A DNA stretch of 64,000 nt. It comes from Jaapia argillacea MUCL 33604. Its lineage: Eukaryota; Basidiomycota; Agaricomycetes; Jaapiales; Jaapiaceae. The position numbers and the translations under genes are program-made. The notes beneath the pieces were generated by a model. That model was not told where the DNA came from and searched no databases. It saw only the letters and a list, made by a program, of their open reading frames with translations. The stretch spans positions 1,547,855-1,611,854 of the forward strand of contig KL197712.1 in assembly GCA_000697665.1 (NCBI GenBank), written 5' to 3'. Below are positions 11,507-24,348 of the stretch, in pieces (position 1 is the first letter of the stretch; every line of letters begins with the position of its first letter).

Positions 11507-13956
11507 ATGGAGCGGAACGACTTTTTATCACCGTCACCTTCACCGTCCCCTTCTCCCGGGCCGAGCAACGGGCGATCCAGACCAGGTGGTCCCAGGATCA
11601 GAAAATTACCGCCAACACCCACCAGAGCGCCAGTTGCTGAAGCATCCACTTCAACTAACCCATATCCTTCATACGCCCCCCTCACTCCCACCCCTTCATT
11701 TTCTGAAGCCTCGACAAGCGCCAACGTTTCTGAAATTCTCGAATGCGACGGAGATGTGGACGCTCCTCCAGTGTATTCACGTTCGATGAACCACCCAAAA
11801 GATAAAGCAGTTCAAGCAACTCCACCCTTATCACATTCACGTTCCACGGCGCGGTTCCAGGTAACGCCTCTACCACCCCCACCACAGATTGAGTGGGAGT
11901 CACCAGCCATTGGACTGAAAGCCTTGCCACTGGAGGCCGCCCGATGGACACTCTCGTCGCATGAACTGCAAGAGATCGTTACGCGATCTATTCGGCGATC
12001 TGCTCAAGAGTCTCAAATTCGCTTGATTTCTCTCGCGAGTTTGGACAGGGTAATCCCGCAGGAGGTCGACAGGTTAGAGAAGGAGATGTTGAATGCGCAG
12101 ACGCGATACCGATTTCTCAGTGGCCGACGAGCGATGCTACTCCAATCCATCAATTCGTTCGCATGTTCGCAGCCCGACGTTGATATGACCGATGGAGACG
12201 GGTCATCTGTGAGCAACTCGACTCTCTCTTCTCTAACTTCTCAGCTCGCCTCCACCATTTCCTCCCTCGATTTATCCTTCCAGTCATTGCTCCACGCCAC
12301 TTCACAACTACACCAATTCACCACGCTGGACCTCACAGTCTACGCATCTGCACTCGCCGTCGCACTTCGCAAGTTAAACGGGTCATATGCTAAACGTACC
12401 TCACAATTACAAGAAGCTCGGAAACGTATCGCTGCTCTGGAAGCCGAGGTTGAGGATGCGTGGAGGTGTGCAGAGGAGCTGGCAAAAGAAGGCGATATGA
12501 TAAACGTTGGAGAGCAGGCACTAGAGCAAGGTGTACATGTTCCTGATGAGTTGGAAGAGGGACAAGGAGAAGACGAAGAACTGGGCGACGAGGAGGTGCT
12601 GGATCCTGATCTGACTGTCCATTCTTGTCAGATGGCTCAAGTGGTGGGTATAACTGGAAGAGGGGTTGTGTCAAAAGCTTCCTTCGCAACCCTACTTTCT
12701 CCCATACCGGATACCCCGGTCCCTTTCCCCGCCTCTGAAAGTTCTCCCCCCGACAGTCCTTCACCGAGTGCTGAGACCGAGGCCCCTTCCCGACCCAGAG
12801 CTGTCAGTCAAAGTGCCAGTATCGCCTCCCGAACCTCCACCATCTCTCAATCGCGCCTCGCTCGAGTGGCTTCCGCTCGCAAGCGTAGCATCCGAGCTAC
12901 GAAAGCCAGTCTTCGGTTACCGAAGTCTGTTGATGACGATGACCCTTCTATCGATCCTTCGTCAGACCCTGCTGAGCCGGGACCGAGTAGGAGGGACCGT
13001 AGTCGGAGTAGGAGTCGAAGTAGGAGTCGGACGCGAGGACGCGGTGCTTCGAAAACAGAGTCGAATGAAAAGGAGGTCCCACCTGTTCCGAGACTGCCCA
13101 GTCTACCTGTGGGAGCTTCATCGTTCCTCCACCTCGATAAACGTCGTCGTCGAAAGGGCGACGATAAACATCGACGGGGGAGTGAGGACGATAATGCGAT
13201 TGATGTTGCCGACGCTTTGAGGAGTCCCAGGGGAAGGCGACACGGTGAGAACCCTGTTACCTACAGAAGGGGTTGGCGTACTAACTTGTGTGCTTGAACG
13301 TAGATTATGAATCTTCAAGTCACATTCATCCATTCTCAGCTCCATATGATCAATCTCAAGTCCCTGCCATCTACGCTTCTCGTTCTCCTTCTGGTGTAGA
13401 GTCTGGAGACGAAGACGAGACGGGGATTGAGTCTGATATCGAGAAATCGTCGACTGATCGTGTTCCCCCTCCAAAGAGACGACACACATTGGAGCCTGGC
13501 TATAAGACGTTGACGCAGCTGTCTATAACCTCACCACCAAAAGCCTCCGGAAAATTGGATGAATTACCCGAACAGGAGCTTGAAGAAGAGGATGAAAACG
13601 AGGGTAGTGGAGATGTCGAACCTGGACCAGCCAAAGACGCTTCGACAGAAGTGGAACCGGCCGAGACCAGAGCCGTTTCACCCTCCCGCCCTTCTCCACC
13701 GCCTCTCTTCGCACCTTTCCGCCCCGTTTCCCCAACTGGTATGAAACGACCAGGCTCAGCTTTGGGTACGGTCACTGCACCTACCGAAGAGAAAATCCAG
13801 GATGGAAATGACGACGAGAATTCGTCGATACCTGTCCTCTCCCAGCATAAGAGGTCGTTCTCTGATTATTGGAAGATGAGACCGAAGAGACGGGCGTCTG
13901 AAGATAGTGGGATTGGTGGAAACACTCAGGACCTCTCGAAATCGCGCAGTATATGA
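11507..13956 (+). CDS. Conserved coiled-coil protein, function unknown
   Basis: There are two exons, 11507-13244 and 13304-13956, with a 59-bp intron whose branch-like ctaac lies at 13281; the predicted protein has 796 residues. The N-terminal 130 residues are Ser/Pro-rich and disordered. A conserved-looking helical block follows (about residues 145-225, containing ELQEIVTRSIRRSAQESQIR and RLEKEMLNAQTRYRFLSGRR). A second helical, coiled-coil region spans about 240-350 and includes LQEARKRIAALEAEVEDAW. An acidic stretch, an RS-type SRSRSRSRSRTRGRG repeat near residue 510 and a basic, proline-rich tail complete it. The helical block recalls uncharacterised proteins widespread in basidiomycetes, from memory only. 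A nuclear or cytoskeletal scaffold role is guesswork. Confidence 0.8.
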
Positions 13957-14462
13957 CGTCGAATCGTGTGATAGAGGGTTCTCTTTGTTCTGTGCCTGGG
14001 TGAGTGTGGTTGGCTTTCGTTGGGTGTTTATCGTTCATTTTTACCTCGGCTTGCTTTTAGAGCACGGTATTTATTCTATCGTCGGTTTCGAAACGTTGAC
14101 TGCGGTCTCTCGCGTTCTACGCCCGCATATAGATCCTCCCCCTTTGTTTTTATCGCGACGTTTCCTCTTTCTTTGCTTACCCTCTGGTCAGCGAGCACTC
14201 ACACTCTCCTTAGACTCTTTTATGAAAGCCTACTATGTTGATCCTTGTCGTTGATATCGTATTGCTCTCGATGTCATTATTTTTGTTACCTGTACAACTA
14301 ACTGTAATACCTACTCAATGCACTGTGAAAGTCGTTTGTTGGAATTCAGCATTCTTGCTGTCCGCCAAGCTCGAGATTCCATCTATAAAGGAGTTGCGTA
14401 ATCCTCACATTCCCGCCTTTGCCTTTACCGCGCAGGCGTCGTGCGACCCGTAGCTGTGTGCG
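13957..14462. other. Intergenic, nothing recognised
   Basis: This is the 3' flank of the coiled-coil gene and the promoter of the first F-box gene. No RNA gene or repeat is visible. Confidence 0.5.
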
Positions 14463-16040
14463 ATGCTCCCCGGCTTCCCTGAAGACATAATCCTGCTCAT
14501 CTTGCAAGATCTACCCATCGAAGATATCCTGAGCCTACGCAGAGCAAGCCATTCGCTTTGTTGATCGCTTTTAATACATAGACTGACATTCTTCGACTAG
14601 GCTTGTAAATCGCTGCTCGAGGTCACCAATCTTCGCTCAGTATGGCTGCATACCGTGCAGAAAATCGTATCCATGCAACCACTTCCTTTGGATTATCAAC
14701 GCAGTCTCTGCGCAATGTCCATCGAGGAGCTGAAGCAACTGGCCTTGAAGGAAGCACACCTCAACGCGACGTGGCACCTCCCCGACCTAACGAAGCGCAC
14801 CATTTGGGAGGCTGAGTGCCCTTATAAAGTCGAAGAAATTCACCTTCTGCCTGGTGGGAATTGGATCATTGAAGTACTCGAAGGTGGTGGATGGCGGCTA
14901 CAGTTGCGGCGTGTGTCCCCGTCTGCTTCAAATGCCCCGATCGAGGCTACCATCTCGGTAGCAGTGCCCGATGACCAGGATGTAGAAAGCTACCTGACAT
15001 ACTCAGAGGAACGCCAACCGATTCTTCTCGTCTGTCCCCGAGATGGGTGAGTCATCTTCGTCTTCAAAGTCATCTTATGTCTTTCCTGCTTGAAGTTGCC
15101 ATGTCTGACATTCGTCAGGGATGATACAAGTGCAATCAACGTATACTCGGTGAACACCGTTACCCCATCTTTGGACCTCATCGTCACCATATCTCCGCGG
15201 TACCTCTCTCACATTGTGTCATCGACAATGTCTGGTAATTTGCTGGCGTTCCTTGAAACCGACAACTCTGACGCGACTATTCTCCATGTGCGGATCCTTG
15301 GCTCCTCGCAAAGCGAAAGTACCGGGATCCAGATACGCAATATTCCTGCTGGTGTAAGTGGGCTTCCAAACCAATGAGACGTCTGTTCATTTGCTTCCTG
15401 TGCTAGCCAGTCATCCCTTGACATAGGTATCGTCTCTGCGAAGAGACTGATCCTATGCGACCACTCGGCTATTTTCCTGCTACATCTACCGGAGATGAAG
15501 CCCCTACCCTGTGGATCTCCGGCCGAATATGAGGTCTTTGATGCACATATCACGCGGATCTATACTTTTGAAGGAGAGAGTCCCTCCGTAATGGGCTCTA
15601 CACTTTGGCCATCCGTTCCCGATGACGGAGCCTGCCTACCACTCCTCATCCGAACATGGGACAACATCATCAACGGATGTTCACGCGTCGTCCACATCCT
15701 TGACTTGTCTCAACCCGATCAACCCCCGGAACATTTCGCTGTGACATTGTCAGAGACGAGCGCATATGTACCGTACACGATGGGAATCCTACGTTCTGTA
15801 GCTTGGGACGAAGAGTGTCCAGGATCGGAAGCTCGCCCCATCTATCTCACGGCCTTCTCTCCGCGCAGGAGTATCAGTGGTCCATGGTCCGTGGGTGATT
15901 TCAAGACAGGGCGGCTAGTCATCCCGACGATTACGCCTTTTTACCGAATGTCTTTCGACGAAGTTTCAGGTCGAATTTGTTTTGCAGGTCGCGGACGTCT
16001 GGTTGTGGTCGACATCACCTCCAAGGACTTGTTACAGTAA
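14463..16040 (+). CDS. F-box protein, tandem copy 1
   Basis: The four exons are 14463-14543, 14601-15046, 15119-15353 and 15411-16040, giving 463 residues. The N terminus is a short F-box (LPGFPEDIILLILQDLPIED...LSLRRACKSL), so the protein probably serves as a substrate adaptor of an SCF ubiquitin ligase through Skp1. The rest has strand-rich segments such as LLPGGNWIIEVL, which suggest a propeller-like fold. No known repeat family is certain. Intron 1 starts GC (GCAAGC) and ends AG; all other introns are GT-AG. The next gene has the same exon plan and 30-40% visible similarity, so the two arose by tandem duplication. Confidence 0.8.
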
Positions 16041-16465
16041 CCACCCTTCTCGAGTTGAATCATTCTCAGTGCCCTTCGCACACCCATTTATAACGCACGA
16101 TTCTGAAGTGAAACGCCTGAGCCTGAGAGCTAGGCAGCCGGCGGGATTGATGGCTCAAGAATGTCATTCCTAGGGCGTCGTCTGTGTGATCATGATCACT
16201 GAGATGAGCCAGGCATCTACATAATATAATCCGAGGAGTCTATCTCAATACAATAGTATGGCACTATCATCAGAGATTCGCCGGAGCCGGCACTAGTACT
16301 AGTGGTTATTGCACGCTCGTTTTGACCTCTCAATTTCTATTCTGTATATAAGCCAAGGGTTCTCGAGTCTCGCCTCCAAGCTTTACTGCTCGCCTACTAC
16401 CTGCTATCCTCTGCTGTCCATATCCTCAGCTACTGAGACAACTAATTTGAACAAGTCCAAGTTGG
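16041..16465. other. Intergenic between tandem F-box genes
   Basis: No coding content is supported. A small palindrome (actagtactagt) occurs near 16293-16304. A TATA-like 'ctgtatataagcc' at about 16341-16353 lies some 115 bp before the next start codon and is a plausible core promoter. Confidence 0.5.
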
Positions 16466-17994
16466 ATGACGATCCTCGATTTGCCAGACGATATTCTGTT
16501 TGCGTTCACCCGACACTTCGGCATTTGCGATGTTCTTGCTTTGAGATTGGTAAGAGTTGCTGGTCATGGTAATATCATTGCACGTCTCATCGCATTCCTT
16601 CCTTGATGATTGTTCACAGACATGCAAGACACTTTACAGGATCATGGAGTGCCGATCAGTATGGCTTGACGCCGCAAAGAGCATCGTGCAGTCTCTCCCG
16701 TTTTCATCAAGTGTGCAGCAAGCTTTGCCTTCCATGCCACTCGAGGATCTGAAGCGACTCGTCCTCAGGGATAATCGGGTTGAAAATGCTTGGACACGAG
16801 GCAGCGACCGCAGAAGACTTTGGCGGCATCCTGGCCAATCCGACGCCGGCCTCATAGCCCTCCTTCCTGGAGGCGAGTGGATGGTTGAGGCTACTGCCTA
16901 CAAGTTGCGATTACGAAAGATTGGCGAGTCAACTTCGGCCATTACGACGGAAGTTTGTCTTCCACACTCGGGGCTGTGGATTAGTTCTTGTGACATCGAA
17001 TATTCGGTTCGGGGTGAACCTCTAATCGTAATTCGATTTGGCCGAAGCAGGTAAGCACGCACCTCCTTGCCTCCTGATCACCCCACAATAATTGCGAAGC
17101 TTTGATACAATTCAGATTTACCACGTTGAGACTCGGCCACCCTCGATAATCCTGCTACTGGAACGAGTTTCAGCACCGTTCGCCGAGGATTTGTCAGTCA
17201 GTGAGAATATACTGGCGTACATGACTACGCTTGGAGAGTGCGATGTACTGCGTTTGAGAACAATAGGGTCGTCGATGAATGACTCAGCTTCCGGCAATGA
17301 AGCTGTGATCAGATTTTGTGACCGCGAAGGAGTAGGTCTTCGTCCCGTTTGAAGGCGAACGAACTCAAAGGACTGAACCTCGTATTCCTAGCCGCTCCGA
17401 GGAACCGTCCGATTCGTTTCACCAGATCGCTTTATTTTCGCTGATAAACTCGGCATCTGCGTAGTCAATCCGCTGATGGACCCCTCACCCACCCCGCGGG
17501 TCCAGAATGCCTCTCCGCTTTGGATTCACCGATGGGATAATGAGGTGCCTTGCGTTGTTAGCCCAACCCTTGTTGGCTTCGGAACGACTCACTTCAGCCC
17601 TATCGTTTTCCGAAATTGGGATTGCGACGCGGACCGTAGTTCGCCCTTCGTTCACATCGTCGACGTATCTCCCAATGGTGACATCTCCCATTCTGCGGTC
17701 TCCTTTCCCGACGAATGCCAGTTGGTACCATTTGGAATGGGTTTACGCCGATCCGTCAGTCGCGACGAGTCCGTGTCGAACGAGCTGAGACTTCGGTGTG
17801 CTTCATTTTCGCCCTCTCTCAGGAGTCCAAATGGTCGATACACACGGGAAAATTTTAGGAGCGAAACGCTGAATTTCCCAGGATTGGGGATGGCCTCTTG
17901 CTGTGTGTTTGATGAAATATCTGGCCGTGTGGTACTGCAAGGAGACGATCGAGGCATAGAGAAGGATTTTCTAATGGTCATCGACGTTCAGTGA
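16466..17994 (+). CDS. F-box protein, tandem copy 2
   Basis: The four exons are 16466-16549, 16620-17050, 17100-17331 and 17392-17994, giving 449 residues. The F-box reads LDLPDDILFAFTRHF followed by LALRLTCKTLYRIM. Intron phases (0, 2, 0) and positions are the same as in the gene just upstream, and shared blocks include LEDLKRLVLRDN, LLPGGEWMVEA and a WIHRW segment. It is probably an SCF adaptor with a C-terminal ligand-binding domain of unknown target. Intron 1 here is an ordinary GT-AG intron, unlike the GC-AG intron at the matching place in copy 1. Both copies appear intact. Confidence 0.8.
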
Positions 17995-18270
17995 CGAAGC
18001 CCCTTGAATCAACACCAATGACACCAGTTTTCTACCCTGTATTTGTTTCTATTTCGACGACGACTCTTATCCTGGAAAAACGGCAACCGTTGGTCCACCC
18101 ATGACGGCCTCGTTTACTACTCAGTCAAGGAATTCAGCGTCCTATCCCCCTTGGCTGGTCGGCGGGATTGTCGGCGTGTTGGCGAAAGTGATTCGGCATT
18201 CTCGACGAAAAATTTCCAACACGAAGTATTATCAATGGTTGGGAGAGGTCCTATACTGTGCAACCATGGC
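17995..18270. other. Convergent 3' intergenic region
   Basis: This is the space between the 3' ends of an F-box gene (+) and an AGC kinase gene (-). Nothing further is recognised. Confidence 0.5.
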
Positions 18271-20220
18271 TCAGATCGGTGCCGTCTCCCTGACTCTCTT
18301 ATCCCTTAAACCAAAGAATCCCCTCTTGTGCTTCATCTGAGACTTCGTCTCATCCAGAGTCGAACCCCCCGGCGGAGAACTCCAACCTTGCTGAGGACCC
18401 GAAGCGCCCCAGTTGAAAGTGGGCGAAATATAGTTAAAGTCCGGGAAAGGATCGTCTGAAGGATTCAGTGGGTTCCCGGCCAATTCCCGGAGCCACCGCT
18501 GAGCTTCCTTCGTCCTGGAGAAATAGGTTTTATATTTGGTGATACTTGAGATATCGTGGCATGATTGGAAGATGTTCTTGATGTTGTATGAGAGCACGTT
18601 CCATTTTCTGTGAACGAGATCAGTGGAGGGTTATGACTTGGTGAATGTAGTAACTGACATGCTCGTGAAGTAAGGGTGGGTTTTGATGCTATCAATACTT
18701 TTCAGTCGAGTTGATGGATTTTTTGTGAGGACCTTATAGGTAGAGTTAGATGGGTGATCCTGAGTGAAAGCGGTGAAATACCTTCTGTAAAAAGTCTTTC
18801 GTTACTCTGTCGACACCATCCATGAAGTCAAATTCAAGTGGATCGTTCCCAATCCGCGTCTTAAACTCCTCCATAGACTTCTTACCAACTCCAAACGGGA
18901 CCTGGCATCAAATCTTCACATCAGAAACTGGTTTCGACGTGCGGTCACGACAATCCAACAAAACTCACCCTCCCAGTCAACAACACATAAAGCAACACCC
19001 CCACCGCCCAAAAATCAACCTCGTAACTATACTCTTCACCATTCAACATTTCCGGAGCCATAAAAGCCCACGTTCCAGCATCACTCCTGATAAACGGCTC
19101 TTCGTCTTCGTCAAACGCGACGGCTAACCCGAAATCCGCTAGAACTAGATGACCGGAATGGTTGAAGAGAATGTTGGCAGGTTTGATGTCACGATGGATG
19201 ACGCGATTTTGGTGGAGGAGTTCGAGAGCTAGGACCTGACGAAAGAGGTCAGCCAAAGAAGATTGGATGGTGGGAAGACGGTGCTTACTAGTTGGGCGAT
19301 GAGGAACCGGGCTCGGGAGGGAGGGATTTGAGAGCAACGTTTTAACTCCGACGCCAACGAACCGCCCGAGTAATGCGGCTGACAACGAAAACCAACAGTT
19401 CTGATCATCAGCTAACCTCGCGACGATGACTAGGCGGTAGGACTAACCGTCAATAAATAAAAGTTTTGCTCATCTTGAAAACTAGCTTCCAACTGAACCA
19501 TCCCCGGAACGCCCACCAACCTCCTCAAAACCTCCTGTTCACCCCTTACCCATATATTCTTCTGGATATGCTTTTGTTGGACTTTTAGGGCGAACGAAGT
19601 ATTGGTGGGAGGGTGGATGACGAGGAAGACTGTGCCGCTACCGCCTTGGCCGAGGAGACGTATTGCCTGGAAGGAGGTTAAGGAGATGGGTGGGGACGGT
19701 GAGGGTGTTGAGTGGGAAGTGTCTGGAGGATGAGGGTATTGAGGCTGGTTACGTGGTAGAGAGGAAGTTGTGGGCGGGTCGAACAAGGAATCTGGACTTC
19801 CCTGGAGACAAGGAGACAACAAATGAGTTCAGCTCGAATGTTGGAGTGGAATGGTTCCCTTACCGATCGAGGAACTAGTACGTCGAGAGGAATCAGCCCT
19901 CCTAGTTTATTAGGTTCATCATATTCCGAGATGATATCATAAATGAGATCTGCCCCTTCATATGTTCTCCAGTGGTTTCTCAACGAGTCCTATTGCACGC
20001 CGGATAGGATGAGATTAGTAAAGTTCGGAAAATATATGATCAAGTGAACGCACGGTGAGGAATGTTCCTTTTTGTGAAACCTCGACAAGGGATGACTCGG
20101 TGTTCTGGTGAAAGGGACAGTTAGAGCATATGATATGGAACTGTGGAAGAAACAACTTACGAGTGTCTGATGTTTAGGCTTCCAGAAGACCATCGTCCCC
20201 AGAGTTCGTCTCAAGCCCAT
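18271..20220 (-). CDS. AGC-type serine/threonine protein kinase (nine exons)
   Basis: The model reads 20220-20161, 20104-20054, 19989-19864, 19801-19448, 19378-19289, 19235-18969, 18901-18782, 18732-18659 and 18607-18271, giving about 492 residues with all phases agreeing. About 115 residues of N-terminal extension precede the kinase: a segment ending LGGLIPLDVLVPRS, then a Ser/Pro linker. The domain has LLGQGGSGTVF, FALKVQQK, HYSGGSLASEL, VIHRDIKPANIL, LADFGLA, DAGTWAFMAPEML and DFWAVGVLLYVLLTG. The SIKW motif after HPYF is typical of AGC kinases. All catalytic residues are present, so it should be active. The tail (NPSDDPFPDFNYISPTF) resembles an AGC C-tail but without a clear phosphorylated hydrophobic motif. 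The substrate is unknown. Confidence 0.8.
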
Positions 20221-22077
20221 GGTGTCTGGTCACTGAAGCGGGGTGAGTGGAAGGAGGGAAGGGGCGGGTAACCAATGTGAGCGTCAGCCGTTTTGCTTGG
20301 TACAGTCGGATGGCTGACGCTCGAACGTCGGTCAGGATTGGAATGCATTGCGATCGAGGGTAGGTTCCGTTTGAATCTGAGCTGGCTTCGTTGGGTGCGA
20401 TAATATATTCGTGGCGGGAGATGGTGCGAATTTCACAGAGACCAAATGGCGCTGTTTCAAGACGTACTCATTTCGGTGCATCTTACCCAGATGGCATTCG
20501 AGGATGTGAGTTGGACCATACCAATGGGCGTAGAAGGTGGGCATTGACCCACCTCAACCGAGGGTCGAGCGCCAATGTGTGTCGATCCTTGCCTTTTCCG
20601 GAGACTAAGCACGGGGACGAGACGTTAAGCCGGCGTCATCGTCCAGGTCGCAGAATACAAGATCGGAGTTCAAGCAGATGAAACGTGGCGATCCGGAACT
20701 TGTGGTATTCATCGCAGAGACTCATTACGACCTGAAGTATGGCGTTGTTCTGCGTCGAGTCAGGGTTAGAGGTGGAAACCAGTAGTCTTTGAAGGACAAC
20801 AAGTGGGAAAAGTAATTATTCCACAGAAAGCATGAGAACTAGAGTTCGCCTATCGATGATCGAGGAACGGTTGCGTCGATGTCATGCGGGAAGACAACAC
20901 ACTCCCGCCGTAGACAATGTTCAAGAAGCAGGAGGTGACAGCCATGAGAATGATGTGTGGACTCCTGTGGCTTTGGTACAAGCGGTCTCCAGGATATCAT
21001 TGCCACTCAGGCAATCCACGCCAACGGAGTTGGTTCGGGGCGGAAACCTGGGAGTAAACTCCAGAATTTGCGAGCTCGCTGGAGTTCAAAATCGTGGTTT
21101 CTTCGCGATACGGAGAAATCGCATCGGATTCCCTGATGGTGTTTCCTGTCCGGAGGCAAAGTCGTAGCTAGGAAAGGCAGGCGTTGTATTCGACCATACA
21201 AAATGAAGAGGACCTTTGCCACCAGTCATTGTAAATTTTAAACCCCGATATGCGGAACTTCAATTCGCCCAGTGGCAGCTTGAAACTCCGCTTGTGGAAG
21301 ACAATAGCGTGGCCTATGTTAAGTGATCGGGGTCCTAGTGGTTGCTACGGTTGTGGGTCCGCTTGTTTTACTTTGTACACTACCACATCAGGAGCTTTGG
21401 TGGCCGTATTTGAACCTCCATAACGCTATTGTCCTGATGTCCGCATTCCTCCTGCTTTTGTGCGACCCAGGATTGTTAAATAGCTAGCATCTAGCGCTCT
21501 GTTTCGATCCAACACAGCGTTCAGAGCTAGTCTCGTCCCTGGTGTCCCAAAGTCTCTCTGACGACCTTTCCTCAATCTACTCCTCATACCCCCTGCTGTA
21601 TCCCTAGTCTCCTGACTTGATCAGCTGTTTCAACATCTAAATCTTGTTCATCGGTGGCGTTTTATATCCGTCCTCGAACTTGATCAAACCTTGTCTGTCT
21701 CTCACTCACTCTGACTCGTATACTGTGAGTGTTTTCCCTTCAACCGTGGAGCTCGCCCTCCCTGGGTTTCCCTGGGCAGGCGTATCAAGGCGATGTTTCA
21801 CATTGTCTGGTTGCCGGGCCTCTCCGAGCGTACTCGGAGGTATCACCCCGTTGTGGAGGGCGTATCCACTTTATTGTCTTCAACTGTCAACCATTGCTAA
21901 CGCTTTCATCCAGCTCTACTACCCACTCTGTCAATCCTTTGGTCTCCATAGCACTACCACCTTTATAATCCGGCTTCTCCCGTTCTCTATTGTGAGTGCC
22001 ACCGATCCCTCGCCACTGATGCGATTGTAACTCACCCTCGTCCATGTTCGGACTTTGCCGCGTCTCGCAGAATCATT
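20221..22077. other. Long intergenic region
   Basis: No exon series or RNA gene is supported in about 1.85 kb. The last 550 bases before 22078 are strongly pyrimidine-rich, as in fungal promoters and leaders, and may contain 5' UTR introns (a GTGAGT donor near 21725 and again near 21991). Confidence 0.5.
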
Positions 22078-23616
22078 ATGTCGACCGCACAATCTAAGGC
22101 TGCTACTTATGCCTTCCTGTCTCGCCCCCCTCCGCAGAAGAAGCGACCCACCCAAGCTTTACCCTTGCCACCTCCCACCCCTTGCGTCTCCTCTGTCCCA
22201 AATACTCGCCGTCGTTCTAATACCTTCTCTTCCATTGCGAACTGGGCTGCAAGTGTTCAACCCGGATCACCTGCACCTATTTCTCCTCGTCGTCGCCCTT
22301 CTGTCGGTAGTAGGCGTCCTTCCCTCACTCGCCGACGCCCATCCATCACTTCGACTCGAGTCCCCTCGGCATCTTTCCTTAACCTTGTTGAAACCCCTAC
22401 CACCGGCCGTAAAACACCATCTGCAAGGGAGATCCACCTCGATCTTTCACAGCTCGGTTATTCCGTCGGTGCACCCATCCTCAAAGGTCCTCAGACCGCT
22501 GGGCTCCCCGCCGTTCATCAAGTCAAATCTGACGAGATGAAATTCCCCTTCGACATTGCCTCCATCCCCATCCCTCCCATCCCCCAATCTCCTCGCAACA
22601 AGACCCTCACGGGTTCCCGCTCCCGTGCCGGATCCTTCTCTTTCCTTGGTTTCCGCGGCCGATCAAAGTCTGTCTCCGGTCCCACATCTCCTCGGTCGAA
22701 ATCCACAGCCAAGATGACCGCCAAATTGGCTGCTACTTCTGAGATTTCAAAGAGGAAGAAGGGCACTTGGGGCAAAGTGGTGGAACTGGGCAAGGAGAAT
22801 ATCAGGAAACAATACGTGCTTCCTTGGACTCTCCAATCCGAGTTGGAACTTAACCAGTTGCTGGATGGAGGCAGTATGGAGAGTGTTACGAAGAGCTATA
22901 TGCACAAGACGGCGAAAGCCGCTGGTGTCGCCGGAGTTGACGGTGTTCATATCGATGCTGTCGGCGTTGTTTGGAGAGATCAAGATGAGGAGATGGAGTA
23001 CGCGCATTTGTTGGGTGATGATGGGAATAACGAGGATGGTGGCGAGTGGGTTGAGTTTAACGATGAAGATGTTGTTAGGAGAGAAAGTGTTTCGACCCAG
23101 GGATCAAGTTTGGATCCTTGCTATGTCATGGATCCGACTGTCAGCCATAACGAGGAACTGGCGTTCTTCGGTGGTGGAGGTGTATCCTCTCCTATCGTCG
23201 GCTGCAAACCTGGGATGTCGGTTCTCTCAATCCCTTCGAGGCCGAAACGTTCTGTCACCCACCTCCACTTGCACAAACCCACTTTCCTCATTAACAGCTT
23301 CCCGATTTCCTCGCCTACCAAAACACCCTTGACGCCGAAAAGCCCGAGGATGTTCAAGCCGAAAGGCAAGGCTCGTCGACGACCTGCCCCTTTGAAACTC
23401 TCACCTCCCAGCCCCGCGTATAAGCGCCCTTCGAACTCACCTATCGATGCGATGGAAGTTAAGAAGGCTTTCCTCGATGCGTCGTTCGCGCCCCAGCCCG
23501 CCCCACCAACTGCGCGCGTCGCCGTCGATGGGCAGAAGGCGATGATCAAGAAGAAGGCTTCTCTCGGTAAATTCTTGAGGGTTGGCGGCGGTGGTGGTGG
23601 ATCCAAACACGCATAA
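22078..23616 (+). CDS. Ser/Pro/Arg-rich basidiomycete protein, unknown function
   Basis: This is a single exon of 512 codons. The first 110 residues are rich in Pro, Arg and Ser (RRRPSVGSRRPSLTRRRPS), suggesting many kinase target sites. A short predicted ordered piece follows (REIHLDLSQLGYSVGAP). A basic block around KGTWGKVVELGKENIRKQ leads into a helical segment with LPWTLQSELELNQLLDGG. A second ordered part (DAVGVVWRDQDEEMEYAHLL) precedes an acidic stretch and a basic C-terminal tail ending KFLRVGGGGGGSKHA. Ordered islands in a disordered chain are typical of signalling or cell-cortex scaffolds. I do not recognise the family; codon use and length argue for a real gene. Confidence 0.75.
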   Translation: MSTAQSKAATYAFLSRPPPQKKRPTQALPLPPPTPCVSSVPNTRRRSNTFSSIANWAASVQPGSPAPISPRRRPSVGSRRPSLTRRRPSITSTRVPSASFLNLVETPTTGRKTPSAREIHLDLSQLGYSVGAPILKGPQTAGLPAVHQVKSDEMKFPFDIASIPIPPIPQSPRNKTLTGSRSRAGSFSFLGFRGRSKSVSGPTSPRSKSTAKMTAKLAATSEISKRKKGTWGKVVELGKENIRKQYVLPWTLQSELELNQLLDGGSMESVTKSYMHKTAKAAGVAGVDGVHIDAVGVVWRDQDEEMEYAHLLGDDGNNEDGGEWVEFNDEDVVRRESVSTQGSSLDPCYVMDPTVSHNEELAFFGGGGVSSPIVGCKPGMSVLSIPSRPKRSVTHLHLHKPTFLINSFPISSPTKTPLTPKSPRMFKPKGKARRRPAPLKLSPPSPAYKRPSNSPIDAMEVKKAFLDASFAPQPAPPTARVAVDGQKAMIKKKASLGKFLRVGGGGGGSKHA

Positions 23617-24348
23617 TCTTCCACCCTTACGACTACTCCTTTCACAAACACATCAAGGCCGGTCCACGAAAATGTCAATGAACGAATTCAAAAATGAATC
23701 ACGATTGTATTCTGTTCTGCTGGAACTTGTTTCGCTATCATGCTCATAACTCACATACCCCAGCTGTATTTTTTCAATCACTCTCCCCCACACATTTGCT
23801 GTTGTTGCTGTCGACTAACGCTTGCTTGATCACGTATCAGATGTATCGATATCTTATATCTTTTTTATTTGCTTCGACCTCACATGTCTCTATTGGTTTC
23901 GTCCACTGTATCTTCCAACCACTCATGTTGTGATACCTACCGCAATATAACATACTACTATGCTCCAGCTGGTCATCCTTCTCTGGTGTTCGGGGTCCCT
24001 TCCAATCTCTTCAACTTGGAACCATGAACTTGATTCTGCTCAAATTCACCATTCGCTGGTGCGGACGTACTTGTCTTCAGTATACGGACCTTGCTCCCCA
24101 CAAATTCCCTTTAGTCTATCTGGTGACCTCTGGAGATCTGAAGCCAAAGTCCGTCTTCTATGAATATCCTCAACATGGGAGTGTTGTTAGTTCATCCGGA
24201 ACCACCATTAGGCCTCATGACATTTCCTATGCGCTCTCCCACAGGAATCCTACGCAATGCTGACGCATATAGCGATACTGGTTATTAAGAACCCACCGCT
24301 CTGTTCGTTTAGCAATTCTCCCCTCTTCTTGTCAAGGCACTTGAAAAC
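23617..24348. other. Intergenic, AT-rich
   Basis: This is the 3' flank of the preceding gene and the promoter of the dehydrogenase gene. Only short open frames occur. Nothing further is recognised. Confidence 0.5.
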
